NCBI RefSeq assembly: GCF_003003265.1
Contig: NZ_PVTL01000001.1
Span: forward strand, 434,001 to 498,000
Source: Glaciihabitans tibetensis
GTDB lineage: Bacteria; Actinomycetota; Actinomycetes; Actinomycetales; Microbacteriaceae
Reading direction: 5' to 3'
DNA: 64,000 nucleotides
Position 1 is the first letter of the stretch. Each line of letters starts with the position of its first letter. Under the pieces are notes generated by a model that did not search any database, was not told the DNA's origin, and saw nothing but the letters and a program-made list of their open reading frames with translations. The position numbers and the translations under genes were made by a program. Shown piece after piece: positions 55,610-64,000 of the stretch.

Positions 55610-57106
55610 TCAGCGGTGACCGGGCAAACCCTCACAGGCGTCAAGATCGTTGTTGCTGTCAAGTTTGGCGACATCGCCATACAGCGGGTAGTACCTGAGG
55701 AACCAGGCCTGCGCTTCGTGCCAGGTGGAGAAGTCGCTGCAGTTCTTAGAGTCGCCCGGGTTCGTCAGCGGTGGGGTAACCGGAGGAACGACAACCGGTG
55801 GCGCTGCCTCACAGTCGACGGAGAATTGTTGAGAGGCAAACGTGCCCCCGTTCCACTGGAACAGGATTCTCGTAGTTTGGTCTTCAGGAAGTCGCCACGT
55901 GTTGTTGTTTACGTAGGTCGACTCTGCGGCGATCGTTGCCGTCGTCAGGTCCCCGTCTACCCAGCCGTCCGCGTAATTGTCGTAAGACATGCGAACAACC
56001 GCCGGGTTTTGGTTGGAATTAGTAACCGAGATATTCAGCCCGGTACTGCAGCTGTAGGTGACAGTGGCCGTGGGGGTTACGTCTGGACGACATTCCACAA
56101 GATTCTGCGCTGCGTCCGAAACCGAATTGGGCCCACCAAACACAACTATCCTCTGCGGGCTGAGCGACCGGATCGTCGTGGCAACCGACGGAGTGACGCA
56201 GTGGCCCGGTACGAGAAACAATGGTGACTGCCTGCTCCCGGCAAGCACCGCGCCGGTGAGCGCGTCGGGAAAGTTGGTTCCGGTCGCCATATAGACGGTG
56301 TCGGCGAAATCGTAGGCTTCCCGGTTGACACTTGCCGCTGCGGTGTACCTGTCCGCCCCAGTGAACCGCTGCGATCCCCCTGGCAATTTCATGTTGACTA
56401 GGGATTGTTCAATCCCTGCCGACACTGAGGCAGGCCCTCCCGCGATGGCTGCGTCATGAGGGCCGAGCTCGCTGATGAGAGCTGAAGTGGAGGCGTCGAT
56501 CGACGTCGCCTTGCCATCGACGAGGATGACGGCAGCTCCCATACCTCCCGCCACGGCGCTTGCCGCGAGGGCATCGGGAAAGTTTCTCCCGGTGGCGAGG
56601 TACACGCGGGACGCACCTGCACGGCCGAACGCGTAGTCGACGATGTTGCGCGACGCCTCGTAACGGTCTGCTCCGCCGAGCCTCGTAATGTTACTCGTAA
56701 GCGTCGACAACTCGGCGTACACCGCCGCGGACACTGATGCTTCCCCACCAACTACAACGATCTTGGCGGGTTGCAGCCGCACGATCTCGGCCCGCACCTT
56801 AGCAAGCAGCGAAGTGGGCAGGGTCAGCAGCAGCGGCCCACCCTCTGCGGCAGCGGCGGGTGCAGCGCTCAAGGCGTCCGGGTAGTCGGTGCCTTTCGCG
56901 ACGTAGAGGACAGGTACACCGGCGGTGTATTCCGCCGCGACGTTGATGGCGACGTCGTACCGGTCGGCGCCGGAATAGCGGGGTGCGCTCTGGCTGGCCA
57001 CCGTGGTGTCGGGAGAGCCCTCGGATGCTGCCGACGCCGGCGTGGCGACGGTGAGCCCGAGGAAGGCGATGAAAACGGAAAGCGACAGTGCAATGGCGGA
57101 GCGCAT
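55610..57106 (-). CDS. Secreted cell-wall-binding repeat 2 (CWB2) protein with C-terminal excalibur-like motif
   Basis: 498-residue exported protein. Signal peptide about residues 1-27 ending TPASAA. Three CWB2 repeats follow, starting RYSGADRYDVA, RLGGADRYEAS and RFTGADRYTAA, each with a YPDAL/FPDAL motif and a VVVGG/AIAGG/VVFGG end. A Cys-containing beta-type domain (about 340-430), a Pro linker and a C-terminal excalibur-like calcium motif (LDSNNDLDACEGLPG) complete it. It should bind wall polymers. ATG at 57106 chosen; a TTG at 57115 is possible. Confidence 0.9.
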   Translation of the reverse strand: MRSAIALSLSVFIAFLGLTVATPASAASEGSPDTTVASQSAPRYSGADRYDVAINVAAEYTAGVPVLYVAKGTDYPDALSAAPAAAAEGGPLLLTLPTSLLAKVRAEIVRLQPAKIVVVGGEASVSAAVYAELSTLTSNITRLGGADRYEASRNIVDYAFGRAGASRVYLATGRNFPDALAASAVAGGMGAAVILVDGKATSIDASTSALISELGPHDAAIAGGPASVSAGIEQSLVNMKLPGGSQRFTGADRYTAAASVNREAYDFADTVYMATGTNFPDALTGAVLAGSRQSPLFLVPGHCVTPSVATTIRSLSPQRIVVFGGPNSVSDAAQNLVECRPDVTPTATVTYSCSTGLNISVTNSNQNPAVVRMSYDNYADGWVDGDLTTATIAAESTYVNNNTWRLPEDQTTRILFQWNGGTFASQQFSVDCEAAPPVVVPPVTPPLTNPGDSKNCSDFSTWHEAQAWFLRYYPLYGDVAKLDSNNDLDACEGLPGHR

Positions 57107-57115
57107 CAGGACCAA

Positions 57116-57450
57116 TCCAGTGGGGAAAGTGAGCTAGCTCAAGTTAGCGGGTTCGGCCCCGCCTGGACACACGATCCAGAACCAATGAACTACCCCAAAA
57201 AGAGGGGCATCGGAGATGTAGTCTTCGATCGATTCAGGATGCGCGGTCGAGATCTTCTGTTGGACGGCGGAGTGCTGGTGCCGTGGTCGAGAGGGCTGCG
57301 CCGTGGATGCTCAATGCGTCTCGAAGTACCGCGGCCAACGCCGATTCATGGGGGTGAGTGCCAAGAAACGGTGTCCCGCGCAGCGACGCGTGTTGCGGGC
57401 CTGCCCCAGAATTGCCCCACAGCGCCTGAGTGGCCTGGCAGGGAAAGAGA
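57116..57450. other. Intergenic region between the CWB2 gene and the tRNA cluster
   Basis: About 335 bp. It holds the presumed promoter of the CWB2 gene (reading left) near 57116-57160 and a small CCCC/GGGG hairpin around 57193-57207. I see no coding sequence I can support. Confidence 0.35.
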
Positions 57451-57475
57451 AAACCCCCGGGATGACCGGGGGTTT
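57451..57475 (-). terminator. Terminator of tRNA-Val(CAC)
   Basis: 10-bp perfect arms AAACCCCCGG and CCGGGGGTTT with loop GATGA, just after the tRNA 3' end on the minus strand. Nearly the same stem ends the plus-strand tRNA cluster. Confidence 0.85.
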
Positions 57476-57481
57476 CTGTGG

Positions 57482-57554
57482 TGGGCGATACGGGACTTGA
57501 ACCCATGACCTCTTCGGTGTGAACGAAGCGCGCTACCAGCTGCGCCAATCGCCC
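57482..57554 (-). tRNA. tRNA-Val (anticodon CAC)
   Basis: 73-nt cloverleaf on the minus strand: 7-bp acceptor GGGCGAT/ATCGCCC, anticodon stem CTTCG/CGAAG with loop TTCACAC, T loop TTCAAGT. CCA is not encoded. Reads GUG. Confidence 0.97.
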
Positions 57555-57704
57555 CAACCCCCTTATCTTGCCACATCTTTGGTTGGCGCTGCGCACATGT
57601 TCCCCTATCCGGAGACACGCCCGGCCGACACGCTTTACGTCATCGAATTGGTTATGGCGCCGAGTGTGCGTTAGAGTCTCCAAGCACGCAGAAATGCAAG
57701 CAAT

Positions 57705-57776
57705 GCGGATGTGGCGCAGTGGTAGCGCATCACCTTGCCAAGGTGAGGGTCGCGAGTTCGAATCTCGTCATCCGCT
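57705..57776 (+). tRNA. tRNA-Gly (anticodon GCC)
   Basis: 72-nt cloverleaf: acceptor GCGGATG/CATCCGC, anticodon stem TCACC/GGTGA with loop TTGCCAA, T loop TTCGAAT. CCA not encoded. First of three plus-strand tRNAs. Confidence 0.97.
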
Positions 57777-57784
57777 CGAGTGAA

Positions 57785-57812
57785 GATTCGCCCCGGGAAA
57801 CCGGGGCGAATC
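57785..57812 (+). other. Hairpin between tRNA-Gly and tRNA-Cys
   Basis: 12-bp perfect arms GATTCGCCCCGG and CCGGGGCGAATC closed by a GAAA tetraloop. No T-tract follows. It could be a processing signal or a weak terminator. Confidence 0.7.
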
Positions 57813-57822
57813 ACCACCACAC

Positions 57823-57893
57823 GGTGGCGTGGCCGAGAGGCGAGGCAGCGGCCTGCAAAGCCGTCCACACGGGTTCAAATCCCGTCGCCACCT
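57823..57893 (+). tRNA. tRNA-Cys (anticodon GCA)
   Basis: 71-nt cloverleaf: acceptor GGTGGCG/CGCCACC, anticodon stem GCGGC/GCCGT with loop CTGCAAA, T loop TTCAAAT. CCA not encoded. Confidence 0.96.
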
Positions 57894-57945
57894 CGGAATG
57901 ATAAACTCCGTAGGTAGTAATACCGATTCACAATTTCACAAGCTT

Positions 57946-58017
57946 GAGCGATTGGCGCAGCGGTAGCGCGCTTCCCTGACACGGAAGAGGTCGCTGGTTC
58001 GATCCCAGTATCGCTCA
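57946..58017 (+). tRNA. tRNA-Val (anticodon GAC)
   Basis: 72-nt cloverleaf: acceptor GAGCGAT/ATCGCTC, anticodon stem CTTCC/GGAAG with loop CTGACAC, T loop TTCGATC. CCA not encoded. Reads GUC/GUU. Confidence 0.97.
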
Positions 58018-58022
58018 CAGAT

Positions 58023-58052
58023 AAAAACCCCCGGTTCTCCCGGGGGTTTTTT
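58023..58052 (+). terminator. Terminator of the plus-strand tRNA cluster
   Basis: 12-bp arms AAAAACCCCCGG and CCGGGGGTTTTT, loop TTCTC, then further T. A classical strong intrinsic terminator. Confidence 0.92.
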
Positions 58053-58133
58053 GTTTAACCCCATCGCGTCATTCTCGCGGTCTACTCACGCCGCAGAAAA
58101 AGTTGGCAAGTCCGTCCGAAGATTCGTCGCTGT

Positions 58134-58234
58134 ATTTCGAAAACTCAGGATCTGCGGTCGCTAGCGAACGGTAAGGCCCGAGGATGGGCGGGGAACGTGC
58201 GGGTGTCGCGTCTGATTTCCTGAATTGCCGAAAT
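58134..58234. repeat. Inverted-repeat element copy 1 (about 100 bp)
   Basis: Begins ATTTCGAAAACTCAGGA and ends TCCTGAATTGCCGAAAT, an imperfect inverted repeat. It resembles copy 2 at 58686-58777. It lies directly before the simple-repeat array. Confidence 0.6.
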
Positions 58235-58237
58235 AAC

Positions 58238-58312
58238 GGACCCACGGACCCAACGGACCTACGGACCCAACGGACCTACGGACCTACGGACCTACGGACC
58301 CAACGAACCCAC
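58238..58312. repeat. Simple-repeat array of 8/9-bp units
   Basis: Nine units of GGACC(C/T)AC or GGACCCAAC: 8, 9, 8, 9, 8, 8, 8, 9 and a final degenerate GAACCCAC. No coding role seen. Confidence 0.9.
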
Positions 58313-58370
58313 AGATCGACCGGAGTACCGACGGCGTCAGCTTGCGATCCTTGCGGGCCGGAAACCGGTT

Positions 58371-58586
58371 TCACCTGTCGCTGGATACCGACCGAATGAT
58401 GACTTGCGCGATCCACGAGGCAAAGCCCACGAAGAAGGCCGCGAAACACGCGACAAGCACGGTCATTGACTGGTTGGCCCCGGGGAGGCTCGACGCCCAT
58501 AGTGCTGCGACGAAGAGAATCGGTGCGGAGATAAGTCCGGCTCGAGACAACGCCTTTAGTAATATTTCGTCATGTTTTTGTGTCAT
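58371..58586 (-). CDS. Possible small two-helix membrane protein (71 aa)
   Basis: Starts MTQKHDEILLKALSRAG, with two clear hydrophobic segments (about 19-35 and 40-62) and a charged C-terminus SVSSDR. The amphipathic start and clean two-helix layout look protein-like, but there is no strong ribosome site and no family I recognise. It lies between the two inverted-repeat elements. Confidence 0.5.
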   Translation of the reverse strand: MTQKHDEILLKALSRAGLISAPILFVAALWASSLPGANQSMTVLVACFAAFFVGFASWIAQVIIRSVSSDR

Positions 58587-58685
58587 GCATCCACTATGGC
58601 GTGCGGACTGAGGTCGAGCGACAGGTTGCAGCAGTAGTGTCGCTCGCGCTGGCCGGCAATGGCTCGACGCCCACGACGGCCTTCT

Positions 58686-58777
58686 GGAAATTCAGGACTT
58701 GCGGTGGCGATTGGAGCGCTGCGGCGCGCACTTTCGCGACTTGCACGAGAGCGCTGTGTCTGAGTTCCTGAATTTCC
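58686..58777. repeat. Inverted-repeat element copy 2 (about 92 bp)
   Basis: Perfect 12-bp terminal inverted repeats GGAAATTCAGGA (58686-58697) and TCCTGAATTTCC (58766-58777). Its ends match copy 1, including the inner (A/T)CTTGCGGT/CTGCGGT and TCTGA(G/T)TTCCTGAATT stretches. Confidence 0.7.
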
Positions 58778-58834
58778 GAACGGTTCGGCCCCGGAGCGCT
58801 GCCCCCGGAGGGATTGGCGGTCCCGGTGCGGCAC

Positions 58835-58840
58835 TAAAGT
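58835..58840 (+). promoter_or_regulatory. -10-like hexamer TAAAGT, thrS
   Basis: TANNNT hexamer ending 7 nt before the thrS ATG, where no ribosome site is visible. Confidence 0.5.
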
Positions 58841-58847
58841 TGTCAGA

Positions 58848-60818
58848 ATGAGTGCCGAGAAAACAGGGTTCGACCTTTTCCCCGAACGAAACGTTGTTGC
58901 CATGCGTGTGAATGGCGAATTGAGGGACCTCGCGTCGACGCTGGAATCGACAGACGAAGTCGAAGCGGTCGAGATCACGTCGCCCGATGGGCTCAACATT
59001 CTGCGGCACTCCACCGCGCACGTGATGGCGCAGGCCGTCCAGTCGATAAACCCCGAGGCGAAGCTCGGGATCGGACCCCCCATCACCGATGGTTTCTACT
59101 ACGACTTCGACGTCGAGACTCCGTTCACGCCAGAGGATCTGAAGACGATCGACAAGGCGATGGAACGCATCATCAAGCAGGGCCAGCGATTCACCCGCCG
59201 TGTAGTTACCGACGACGCCGCGCGCGAGGAGCTGGCGAACGAGCCCTACAAGCTTGAGCTCATCGGGCTGAAGGGCAGCGTTGACAACGCAGACGGCTCG
59301 GCAGACGACAACGAGTCCGTCGAGGTCGGCGGGACCGAGCTCACGATCTACGACAACACCGACCCCAAAACGGGCGAGACGATCTGGAAGGACCTGTGCC
59401 GCGGCCCCCACGTGCCCAGCACCCGCATGATCGGCAACGCCTACGCCGTCACCCGCAGCGCCGCAGCCTACTGGCGCGGCTCGGAAAAGAACAAGCAGCT
59501 GCAGCGCATCTATGGCACCGCCTGGGCAACCAAGGATGATCTCCGCGCGTACCAGGCGCGCCAGGAAGAAGCCGCCAAGCGCGACCACCGCAAGCTCGGC
59601 GCCGAGCTCGACCTCTTCTCGTTTCCCGACGAGATCGGTTCCGGCCTCGCGATCTTCCACCCCAAGGGCGGAATCATCCGTCGCGAAATGGAGAACTACT
59701 CGCGGGTGGCCCACGAGAAGGCCGGATACGACTTCGTTTACACCCCTCACATCACGAAGTCGAACCTCTTCGAGACTTCCGGTCACCTCGGCTGGTACGC
59801 CGATGGGATGTTCCCGCCGATGCACCTCGACGAGGCTCGCAACGAGGAGGGGGAGATCACTCGCCAGGGTGCGGACTACTACCTCAAGCCGATGAACTGC
59901 CCGTTCCACATCCTCGCGTACCGCTCGAGCGGGCGGTCCTACCGCGATCTCCCGTTGCGCCTGTTCGAATTCGGCACGGTCTATCGCAACGAGAAGTCGG
60001 GCGTGATCCACGGGCTGACCCGGGTGCGCGGTCTGACCATGGACGACGCCCACATCTTCACCACAAAGGAGAAGATGAAGGACGAACTCACCGGCACGCT
60101 CAACTTCATCCTGGACCTGCTGCGCGATTACGGCCTGACCGACTTCTACCTCGAGCTCTCGACCAAGGACCCGGAGAAGTTTGTCGGCGACGACGACATC
60201 TGGGAGGAGGCGACGGCCACCCTCGCGGAGGTCGCCGCGGAATCCGGACTTGAGCTCGTTCCCGACCCGGGTGGGGCAGCGTTCTACGGACCGAAGATCT
60301 CGGTGCAGGCCCGCGATGCCATCGGTCGTACCTGGCAGATGTCTACCGTGCAGCTCGACTTCAATCTGCCTGAGCGCTTCGAGTTGGAATACACCGCCGC
60401 CGACGGCACCCGCCAGCGCCCGGTCATGATCCATCGCGCCTTGTTCGGTTCGATCGAGCGATTCTTTGGTGTGCTCACCGAGCACTACGCGGGGGCTTTC
60501 CCCGTGTGGCTGTCGCCCGTGCAGGTCGTCGGCATTCCCGTGGCCGAGGCATACGAGGAGTACCTGGGCGAGGTTATCCAGCTGTTGAAGGATGCCGGGG
60601 TGCGTGCCCAGCTCGATGTTTCGAGCGATCGGATGGCGAAGAAGATTCGCACCCACACGAAACTCAAGGTGCCGTTCCAGCTCATCGCCGGCGAGGAAGA
60701 TCGAGCCGCGGGTTCTGTGAGTTTCCGGTTCCGCGACGGTTCACAGGAGAACGGTGTGCCTATCGCCGACGCGATTGCTCGCATTCAGGACGCGATCGCG
60801 ACGAAGGCGCAGGTGTAG
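58848..60818 (+). CDS. thrS: Threonyl-tRNA synthetase
   Basis: Class II aminoacyl-tRNA synthetase, 656 aa. The editing (N2) domain has the His pairs in [13 protein letters not shown] and a Cys/His-bearing [11 protein letters not shown]. The catalytic core has motif 2 around [23 protein letters not shown], zinc Cys in MNCPFHI, and motif 3 [15 protein letters not shown]. The anticodon-binding C-terminus is present. The N-terminal TGS part looks shortened. No T-box is visible upstream. HIT, pdxS, pdxT, yebC and ruvC genes follow. Confidence 0.97.
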   Translation: MSAEKTGFDLFPERNVVAMRVNGELRDLASTLESTDEVEAVEITSPDGLNILRHSTAHVMAQAVQSINPEAKLGIGPPITDGFYYDFDVETPFTPEDLKTIDKAMERIIKQGQRFTRRVVTDDAAREELANEPYKLELIGLKGSVDNADGSADDNESVEVGGTELTIYDNTDPKTGETIWKDLCRGPHVPSTRMIGNAYAVTRSAAAYWRGSEKNKQLQRIYGTAWATKDDLRAYQARQEEAAKRDHRKLGAELDLFSFPDEIGSGLAIFHPKGGIIRREMENYSRVAHEKAGYDFVYTPHITKSNLFETSGHLGWYADGMFPPMHLDEARNEEGEITRQGADYYLKPMNCPFHILAYRSSGRSYRDLPLRLFEFGTVYRNEKSGVIHGLTRVRGLTMDDAHIFTTKEKMKDELTGTLNFILDLLRDYGLTDFYLELSTKDPEKFVGDDDIWEEATATLAEVAAESGLELVPDPGGAAFYGPKISVQARDAIGRTWQMSTVQLDFNLPERFELEYTAADGTRQRPVMIHRALFGSIERFFGVLTEHYAGAFPVWLSPVQVVGIPVAEAYEEYLGEVIQLLKDAGVRAQLDVSSDRMAKKIRTHTKLKVPFQLIAGEEDRAAGSVSFRFRDGSQENGVPIADAIARIQDAIATKAQV

Positions 60819-60821
60819 CTC

Positions 60822-61421
60822 GTGGAGGTTCGCGACATCGACGGAGAGCTCTATTCCGCCGAGTCATCTGCGGCGTTTGCTGCGGTGCCGGACTCGTTCC
60901 AACGACTCTGGACCCCGCACCGCCTCGTCTACATCGAAAACGGCCAGCAACCGGGTGAGGAAGCCTGCCCGTTCTGCGTTGCGCCCACTCTCGACGACGA
61001 ACAGGCTCTGATCGTCGCCCGAGGCGTCCACTGTTACGTGCTCCTCAACCTGTTCCCTTACAACAGCGGCCACCTGCTGGTGTGCCCCTACCGCCACGTC
61101 GCCACGTACGACCTGGCGACGGACGAGGAGGTTGCCGAGATCGCGAGCATGACGCAGACGGCGATGCGTGTTCTCACCGCGGTATCCAACGCTCACGGCT
61201 TCAACATCGGAATGAACCAAGGCAAGATCGCCGGTGCGGGTGTGGCCGAGCATCTACACCAGCACATCGTTCCGCGCTGGGGTCAGGACTCCAATTTCTT
61301 CCCCATCATCGCGGGGACGAAGGCGATTCCCCGTCTTCTGGGGGATGTCCGTGCGGAGGTTGCTGCTGCGTGGCCAGCATCGGGCGGCCCGACCACCGAC
61401 CCCACCGAACAGACACGTTAG
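60822..61421 (+). CDS. HIT domain protein (Ap4A phosphorylase-like)
   Basis: 199-residue nucleotide hydrolase/phosphorylase of the histidine-triad group, like mycobacterial Rv2613c, which phosphorolyses Ap4A. It shows Cys-x2-Cys in EACPFCVAP, the core [17 protein letters not shown], and the catalytic triad [13 protein letters not shown] start 3 bp after the thrS stop, so it is co-transcribed with thrS. Confidence 0.93.
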   Translation: MEVRDIDGELYSAESSAAFAAVPDSFQRLWTPHRLVYIENGQQPGEEACPFCVAPTLDDEQALIVARGVHCYVLLNLFPYNSGHLLVCPYRHVATYDLATDEEVAEIASMTQTAMRVLTAVSNAHGFNIGMNQGKIAGAGVAEHLHQHIVPRWGQDSNFFPIIAGTKAIPRLLGDVRAEVAAAWPASGGPTTDPTEQTR

Positions 61422-61463
61422 GTCCGTGTGTCGCCCAGTCGGCGCACGATCACAATGCACTAG

Positions 61464-61469
61464 TAGAAT
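61464..61469 (+). promoter_or_regulatory. -10-like hexamer TAGAAT, pdxS
   Basis: TANNNT hexamer ending 8 nt before the pdxS ATG; a TAGGA ribosome-like stretch lies between them. Confidence 0.35.
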
Positions 61470-61477
61470 TTAGGACC

Positions 61478-62380
61478 ATGAGCGACAGCAACACGGCAGA
61501 ACAGTCCGGCACCAATCGCGTCAAGCGCGGCCTCGCAGAAATGCTGAAGGGTGGTGTCATCATGGACGTCGTCAACGCGGAACAGGCGAAGATCGCCGAA
61601 GACGCCGGCGCGGTTGCGGTCATGGCGCTCGAGCGCGTCCCCGCAGACATCCGCTCGCAGGGTGGCGTGGCACGAATGAGTGATCCCGACCTGATCGACG
61701 GCATCATGGCCGCTGTATCGATTCCCGTGATGGCGAAGGCCCGTATCGGCCACTTCGTCGAGGCGCAGGTTTTGCAGTCCCTCGGTGTCGATTACATTGA
61801 CGAGTCCGAGGTTCTGAGCCCGGCGGACTACGTCAACCACATCGACAAGTGGAAGTTCAACGTTCCCTTCGTCTGTGGTGCGACCAACCTCGGCGAGGCG
61901 TTGCGTCGTGTCACCGAGGGTGCCGCGATGATTCGCTCAAAGGGCGAAGCAGGCACCGGCGATGTGTCCGAGGCCACCAAGCACATTCGTACCATCAAGG
62001 GTGAGATCGCGGCCCTGTCTGCGAAGACCGCAGACGAGCTGTATGTGGCCGCGAAAGAGCTGCAGGCGCCGTATGACCTTGTCGCGGAGATCGCGCGAAC
62101 AGGCAAGCTCCCCGTTGTTTTGTTCACCGCCGGCGGCGTAGCGACGCCCGCCGACGCGGCCCTGATGATGCAGCTCGGAGCCGACGGAGTCTTCGTCGGA
62201 TCTGGTATCTTCAAGTCCGGAAATCCCGTCCAGCGTGCGGCGGCAATCGTGAAGGCGACCACGTTCTTCGACGATGCCGACGTCATCGCTCAGGCGTCGC
62301 GCGGTCTTGGTGAAGCGATGGTGGGCATCAACGTGTCCGACCTCGCCGCACCGCACCGCTTGGCCGAGCGTGGCTGGTAG
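61478..62380 (+). CDS. pdxS: Pyridoxal 5'-phosphate synthase lyase subunit PdxS
   Basis: Makes pyridoxal phosphate from ribose 5-phosphate, glyceraldehyde 3-phosphate and ammonia, in a ring complex with PdxT. 300 aa: [48 protein letters not shown] with the Schiff-base Lys, ESEVLSPAD and [15 protein letters not shown]. The ATG at 61478 is the family start; the frame is open upstream. Overlaps pdxT by 11 bp. Confidence 0.97.
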   Translation: MSDSNTAEQSGTNRVKRGLAEMLKGGVIMDVVNAEQAKIAEDAGAVAVMALERVPADIRSQGGVARMSDPDLIDGIMAAVSIPVMAKARIGHFVEAQVLQSLGVDYIDESEVLSPADYVNHIDKWKFNVPFVCGATNLGEALRRVTEGAAMIRSKGEAGTGDVSEATKHIRTIKGEIAALSAKTADELYVAAKELQAPYDLVAEIARTGKLPVVLFTAGGVATPADAALMMQLGADGVFVGSGIFKSGNPVQRAAAIVKATTFFDDADVIAQASRGLGEAMVGINVSDLAAPHRLAERGW

Positions 62381-62969
62381 TTCCCCAACTGTCGGTGTTC
62401 TCGCGCTCCAGGGTGACTTTCGCGAGCACCTCGCTGTGCTCACCAACTTGGGCGCGAACGCCGTGACGGTGCGGCGCCCGGAAGAGTTGGCACGGGTGTC
62501 CGGGCTTATCATCCCGGGCGGTGAATCCACCGTGATGGACAAACTAAGCCGCCTCTTCGGCCTCGCCGAACCGCTCCGCGCTGCGATCGATGCTGGGCTT
62601 CCCGTGTACGGAACGTGCGCGGGGCTGATCATGCTGGCTGACCGAGTGCACGATTCGATCGACGGCCAACAGACCATTGGCGGGATGGACATCACGGTGC
62701 GCCGCAACGCGTTCGGCACTCAGCTGGACTCCTTTGAAACCGACCTGCACGTGCCCGAGCTTGGCGAGCCCGCCGTGCACGCGGTATTCATCCGCGCTCC
62801 CGTGGTTGAGGAGATCGGGAGTGGCGTGCGTGCGCTTGCATCCCTTGAGGATGGACGGATCGTCGCCGTCGAGCAGGGCAACCTGCTCGGCACCTCCTTT
62901 CACCCGGAAGTGACCAACGACTACCGGTTCCACAGCTACTTCCTCGAAAAGGTGCGCGCCTCGGCCTGA
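62370..62969 (+). CDS. pdxT: Pyridoxal 5'-phosphate synthase glutaminase subunit PdxT
   Basis: Class I glutaminase feeding ammonia to PdxS. 199 aa with [26 protein letters not shown], catalytic Cys in [11 protein letters not shown] and His/Glu in [11 protein letters not shown]. The active site is intact, in contrast with the GatD-like protein of this window. GTG start inside the end of pdxS. Confidence 0.96.
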   Translation: MAGSSPTVGVLALQGDFREHLAVLTNLGANAVTVRRPEELARVSGLIIPGGESTVMDKLSRLFGLAEPLRAAIDAGLPVYGTCAGLIMLADRVHDSIDGQQTIGGMDITVRRNAFGTQLDSFETDLHVPELGEPAVHAVFIRAPVVEEIGSGVRALASLEDGRIVAVEQGNLLGTSFHPEVTNDYRFHSYFLEKVRASA

Positions 62970-63031
62970 CTGTGGCGGGGAAAGTTGGAGTGTCCGGACG
63001 GTTGCGGCGTAGCATCCGCTCTGCCGCTGGA

Positions 63032-63037
63032 TAGGAT
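63032..63037 (+). promoter_or_regulatory. -10-like hexamer TAGGAT, yebC
   Basis: TANNNT hexamer ending 7 nt before the yebC ATG; supports that start. Confidence 0.5.
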
Positions 63038-63044
63038 GTTCCTT

Positions 63045-63803
63045 ATGTCAGGCCACTCCAAATGGGCAACCACTAAGCACCAAAAAGCAGTCAAAGACTC
63101 GCGCCGTGCCAAGTCGTTCGCCAAACTCATCAAGAACATCGAAGTCGCAGCCAAGATCGGCGGTGCTGACCTCTCGGGTAACCCGACCCTGGTTGACGCC
63201 ATCCAGAAGGCAAAGAAGACCTCCGTACCGAACGAGAACATTGATCGCGCGGTCAAGCGCGGATCTGGTCAGCTCGGCGAAGTCGTCGACTACAAGACGA
63301 TCATGTATGAGGGCTACGCCGCCGGTGGCATCGCGCTGCTGATCGAATGTCTCACGGACAACCACAACCGCGCTGCCGCGGATGTACGCACGATCATGAG
63401 CCGCAACGGCGGCACCATGGGAGATCCCGGCAGCGTTGCGTACAACTTCAGCCGCAAGGGCGTCGTCTCGGTCATGAAAACTGACACGCTCACCGAAGAT
63501 GACGTGCTCGCTGCCGTGCTCGATGCCGGAGCCGAGGAGGTCAACGACCGCGGACAGGGCTTCGAGATCATCACCGAGCCGCATGACATGCTCGCGACGC
63601 GCACGGCGCTTCAGGATGCCGGGATCGACTACGACTCGGCTGACGTCGAGTTCGTTCCCGGTCTGACGATCGCCGTCGACCTGGAGACTGCCCAGAAGGT
63701 CTTCCGTCTGATCGACGCGCTCGAGGACAACGACGACGTGCAGAACGTCTACGGCAACTTCGAGATCCCTGCCGACGTCCAGGCCGCACTGGACGAAGAG
63801 TAG
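63045..63803 (+). CDS. yebC: YebC/PmpR family regulator or translation factor
   Basis: 252-residue protein of the YebC/TACO1 family, described as a transcription regulator and, more recently, as helping ribosomes through proline stretches. Family start [19 protein letters not shown]; later [49 protein letters not shown] and a C-terminal [16 protein letters not shown] at 63045 follows TAGGAT by 7 nt. It sits upstream of ruvC, as in most bacteria. Confidence 0.97.
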   Translation: MSGHSKWATTKHQKAVKDSRRAKSFAKLIKNIEVAAKIGGADLSGNPTLVDAIQKAKKTSVPNENIDRAVKRGSGQLGEVVDYKTIMYEGYAAGGIALLIECLTDNHNRAAADVRTIMSRNGGTMGDPGSVAYNFSRKGVVSVMKTDTLTEDDVLAAVLDAGAEEVNDRGQGFEIITEPHDMLATRTALQDAGIDYDSADVEFVPGLTIAVDLETAQKVFRLIDALEDNDDVQNVYGNFEIPADVQAALDEE

Positions 63804-63806
63804 GGC

Positions 63807-64000
63807 GTGTCTCTCCGGGTGCTGGGGATTGACCCCGGCCTCACCCGGTGCGGCGTTGGCGTGGTCGACGTGGAACCGTCCCGCTCGGCGAGACTGGTAC
63901 ACGTCAGTGTCATCCGCACGCCCACCGACATGCCGCTTGAGCAGCGTCTGCTCGCCATTGGTGAGGGGATCGCAGCACTGCTGGACGAATTCGCCCCGGC
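63807..64000 (+). CDS. ruvC: Holliday junction resolvase RuvC, cut by window edge
   Basis: The first 64 or so residues are visible: LRVLGIDPGLTRCGVGVVD carries the first catalytic Asp, and PLEQRLLAIGEGIAALLDEF follows. The GTG at 63807 lies 3 bp after the yebC stop, consistent with a yebC-ruvC unit. The remainder, and presumably ruvA and ruvB, lie beyond the window. Confidence 0.93.
   Translation, partial: MSLRVLGIDPGLTRCGVGVVDVEPSRSARLVHVSVIRTPTDMPLEQRLLAIGEGIAALLDEFAP

Noticed and set aside
58238..58312. CRISPR array
   Set aside because: Units are 8-9 bp with no spacers and no cas genes nearby.
58588..58847. T-box leader before thrS
   Set aside because: No stem I specifier loop, T-box sequence or antiterminator could be found; the -10 hexamer abuts the start codon.
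61082..61477. A longer PdxS beginning inside the HIT gene
   Set aside because: The extension is Arg-rich, antiphase to the HIT gene and not family-like; the conserved start is the ATG at 61478.

Overview
The window is a high-GC actinobacterial chromosome segment, most likely from the family Microbacteriaceae. Pointers are: paired GlnA1/GlnA2 glutamine synthetases with GlnE; actinobacterial families SepH, DUF3000, DUF3093, DUF3159, DUF3710, DUF4191, DUF4193 and DUF7455; PdxS/PdxT pyridoxal phosphate synthesis; PAC2; a primary sigma factor with a long Ala/Lys/Pro N-terminus; and many genes whose -10 hexamer lies 6-8 nt before the start codon (leaderless style). Most of the content is housekeeping. 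I see no prophage, insertion sequence, CRISPR array or origin.

Layout. 1-12 kb: a BMP-type lipoprotein (cut by the window edge), panB-nadE, glnA2-glnE, a secreted M15-like protein with six 120-bp repeats, and glnA1 behind a four-site GlnR-like box. 12-20 kb: RDD and DUF4191 membrane proteins, a membrane-anchored pseudokinase, and a pepA-lpdA-sucB cluster. 20-32 kb: PAC2 protein, MFS transporter, sigA, a MurT/GatD-like pair, topoisomerase IV subunits parE and parC facing each other, a phosphodiesterase-like enzyme and sepH. 32-50 kb: a block whose content resembles the sigA-dut-dxs region of mycobacteria (DUF4193, DUF3093, dut, DUF3710, DUF3159, acnA, dxs, rnd, DUF3000), with fatty-acid oxidation genes fadA/fadJ, a RibD-like reductase, sufE, a rhodanese and zapE. 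50-57 kb: amt plus a diverged Amt paralogue, a zinc formaldehyde dehydrogenase, mobA and a CWB2 cell-wall protein. 57-58.9 kb: four tRNA genes, inverted-repeat elements and a simple-repeat array. 58.8-64 kb: thrS-HIT-pdxS-pdxT-yebC-ruvC (ruvC cut by the edge).

The most interesting locus is murT-gatD (23.3-25.3 kb). The glutaminase-like subunit has Gly where the catalytic Cys should be and contains no cysteine at all. The Mur-ligase subunit lacks the zinc-ribbon cysteines and has an altered DUF1727 motif. Microbacteriaceae are known for B-type peptidoglycan, in which the D-Glu alpha-carboxyl carries the cross-bridge instead of being amidated. The pair may therefore have been repurposed for B-type bridge chemistry; this is an inference, not shown by the sequence.

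A nitrogen theme runs through the window: glnA1, glnA2, glnE, amt, the Amt-like paralogue, and GlnR-like sites before glnA1 and amt. Other points of note are the pseudokinase with a terminator hairpin buried in its 3' end, a perfect 18-bp palindrome before acnA, and paired inverted-repeat elements next to the tRNA cluster.
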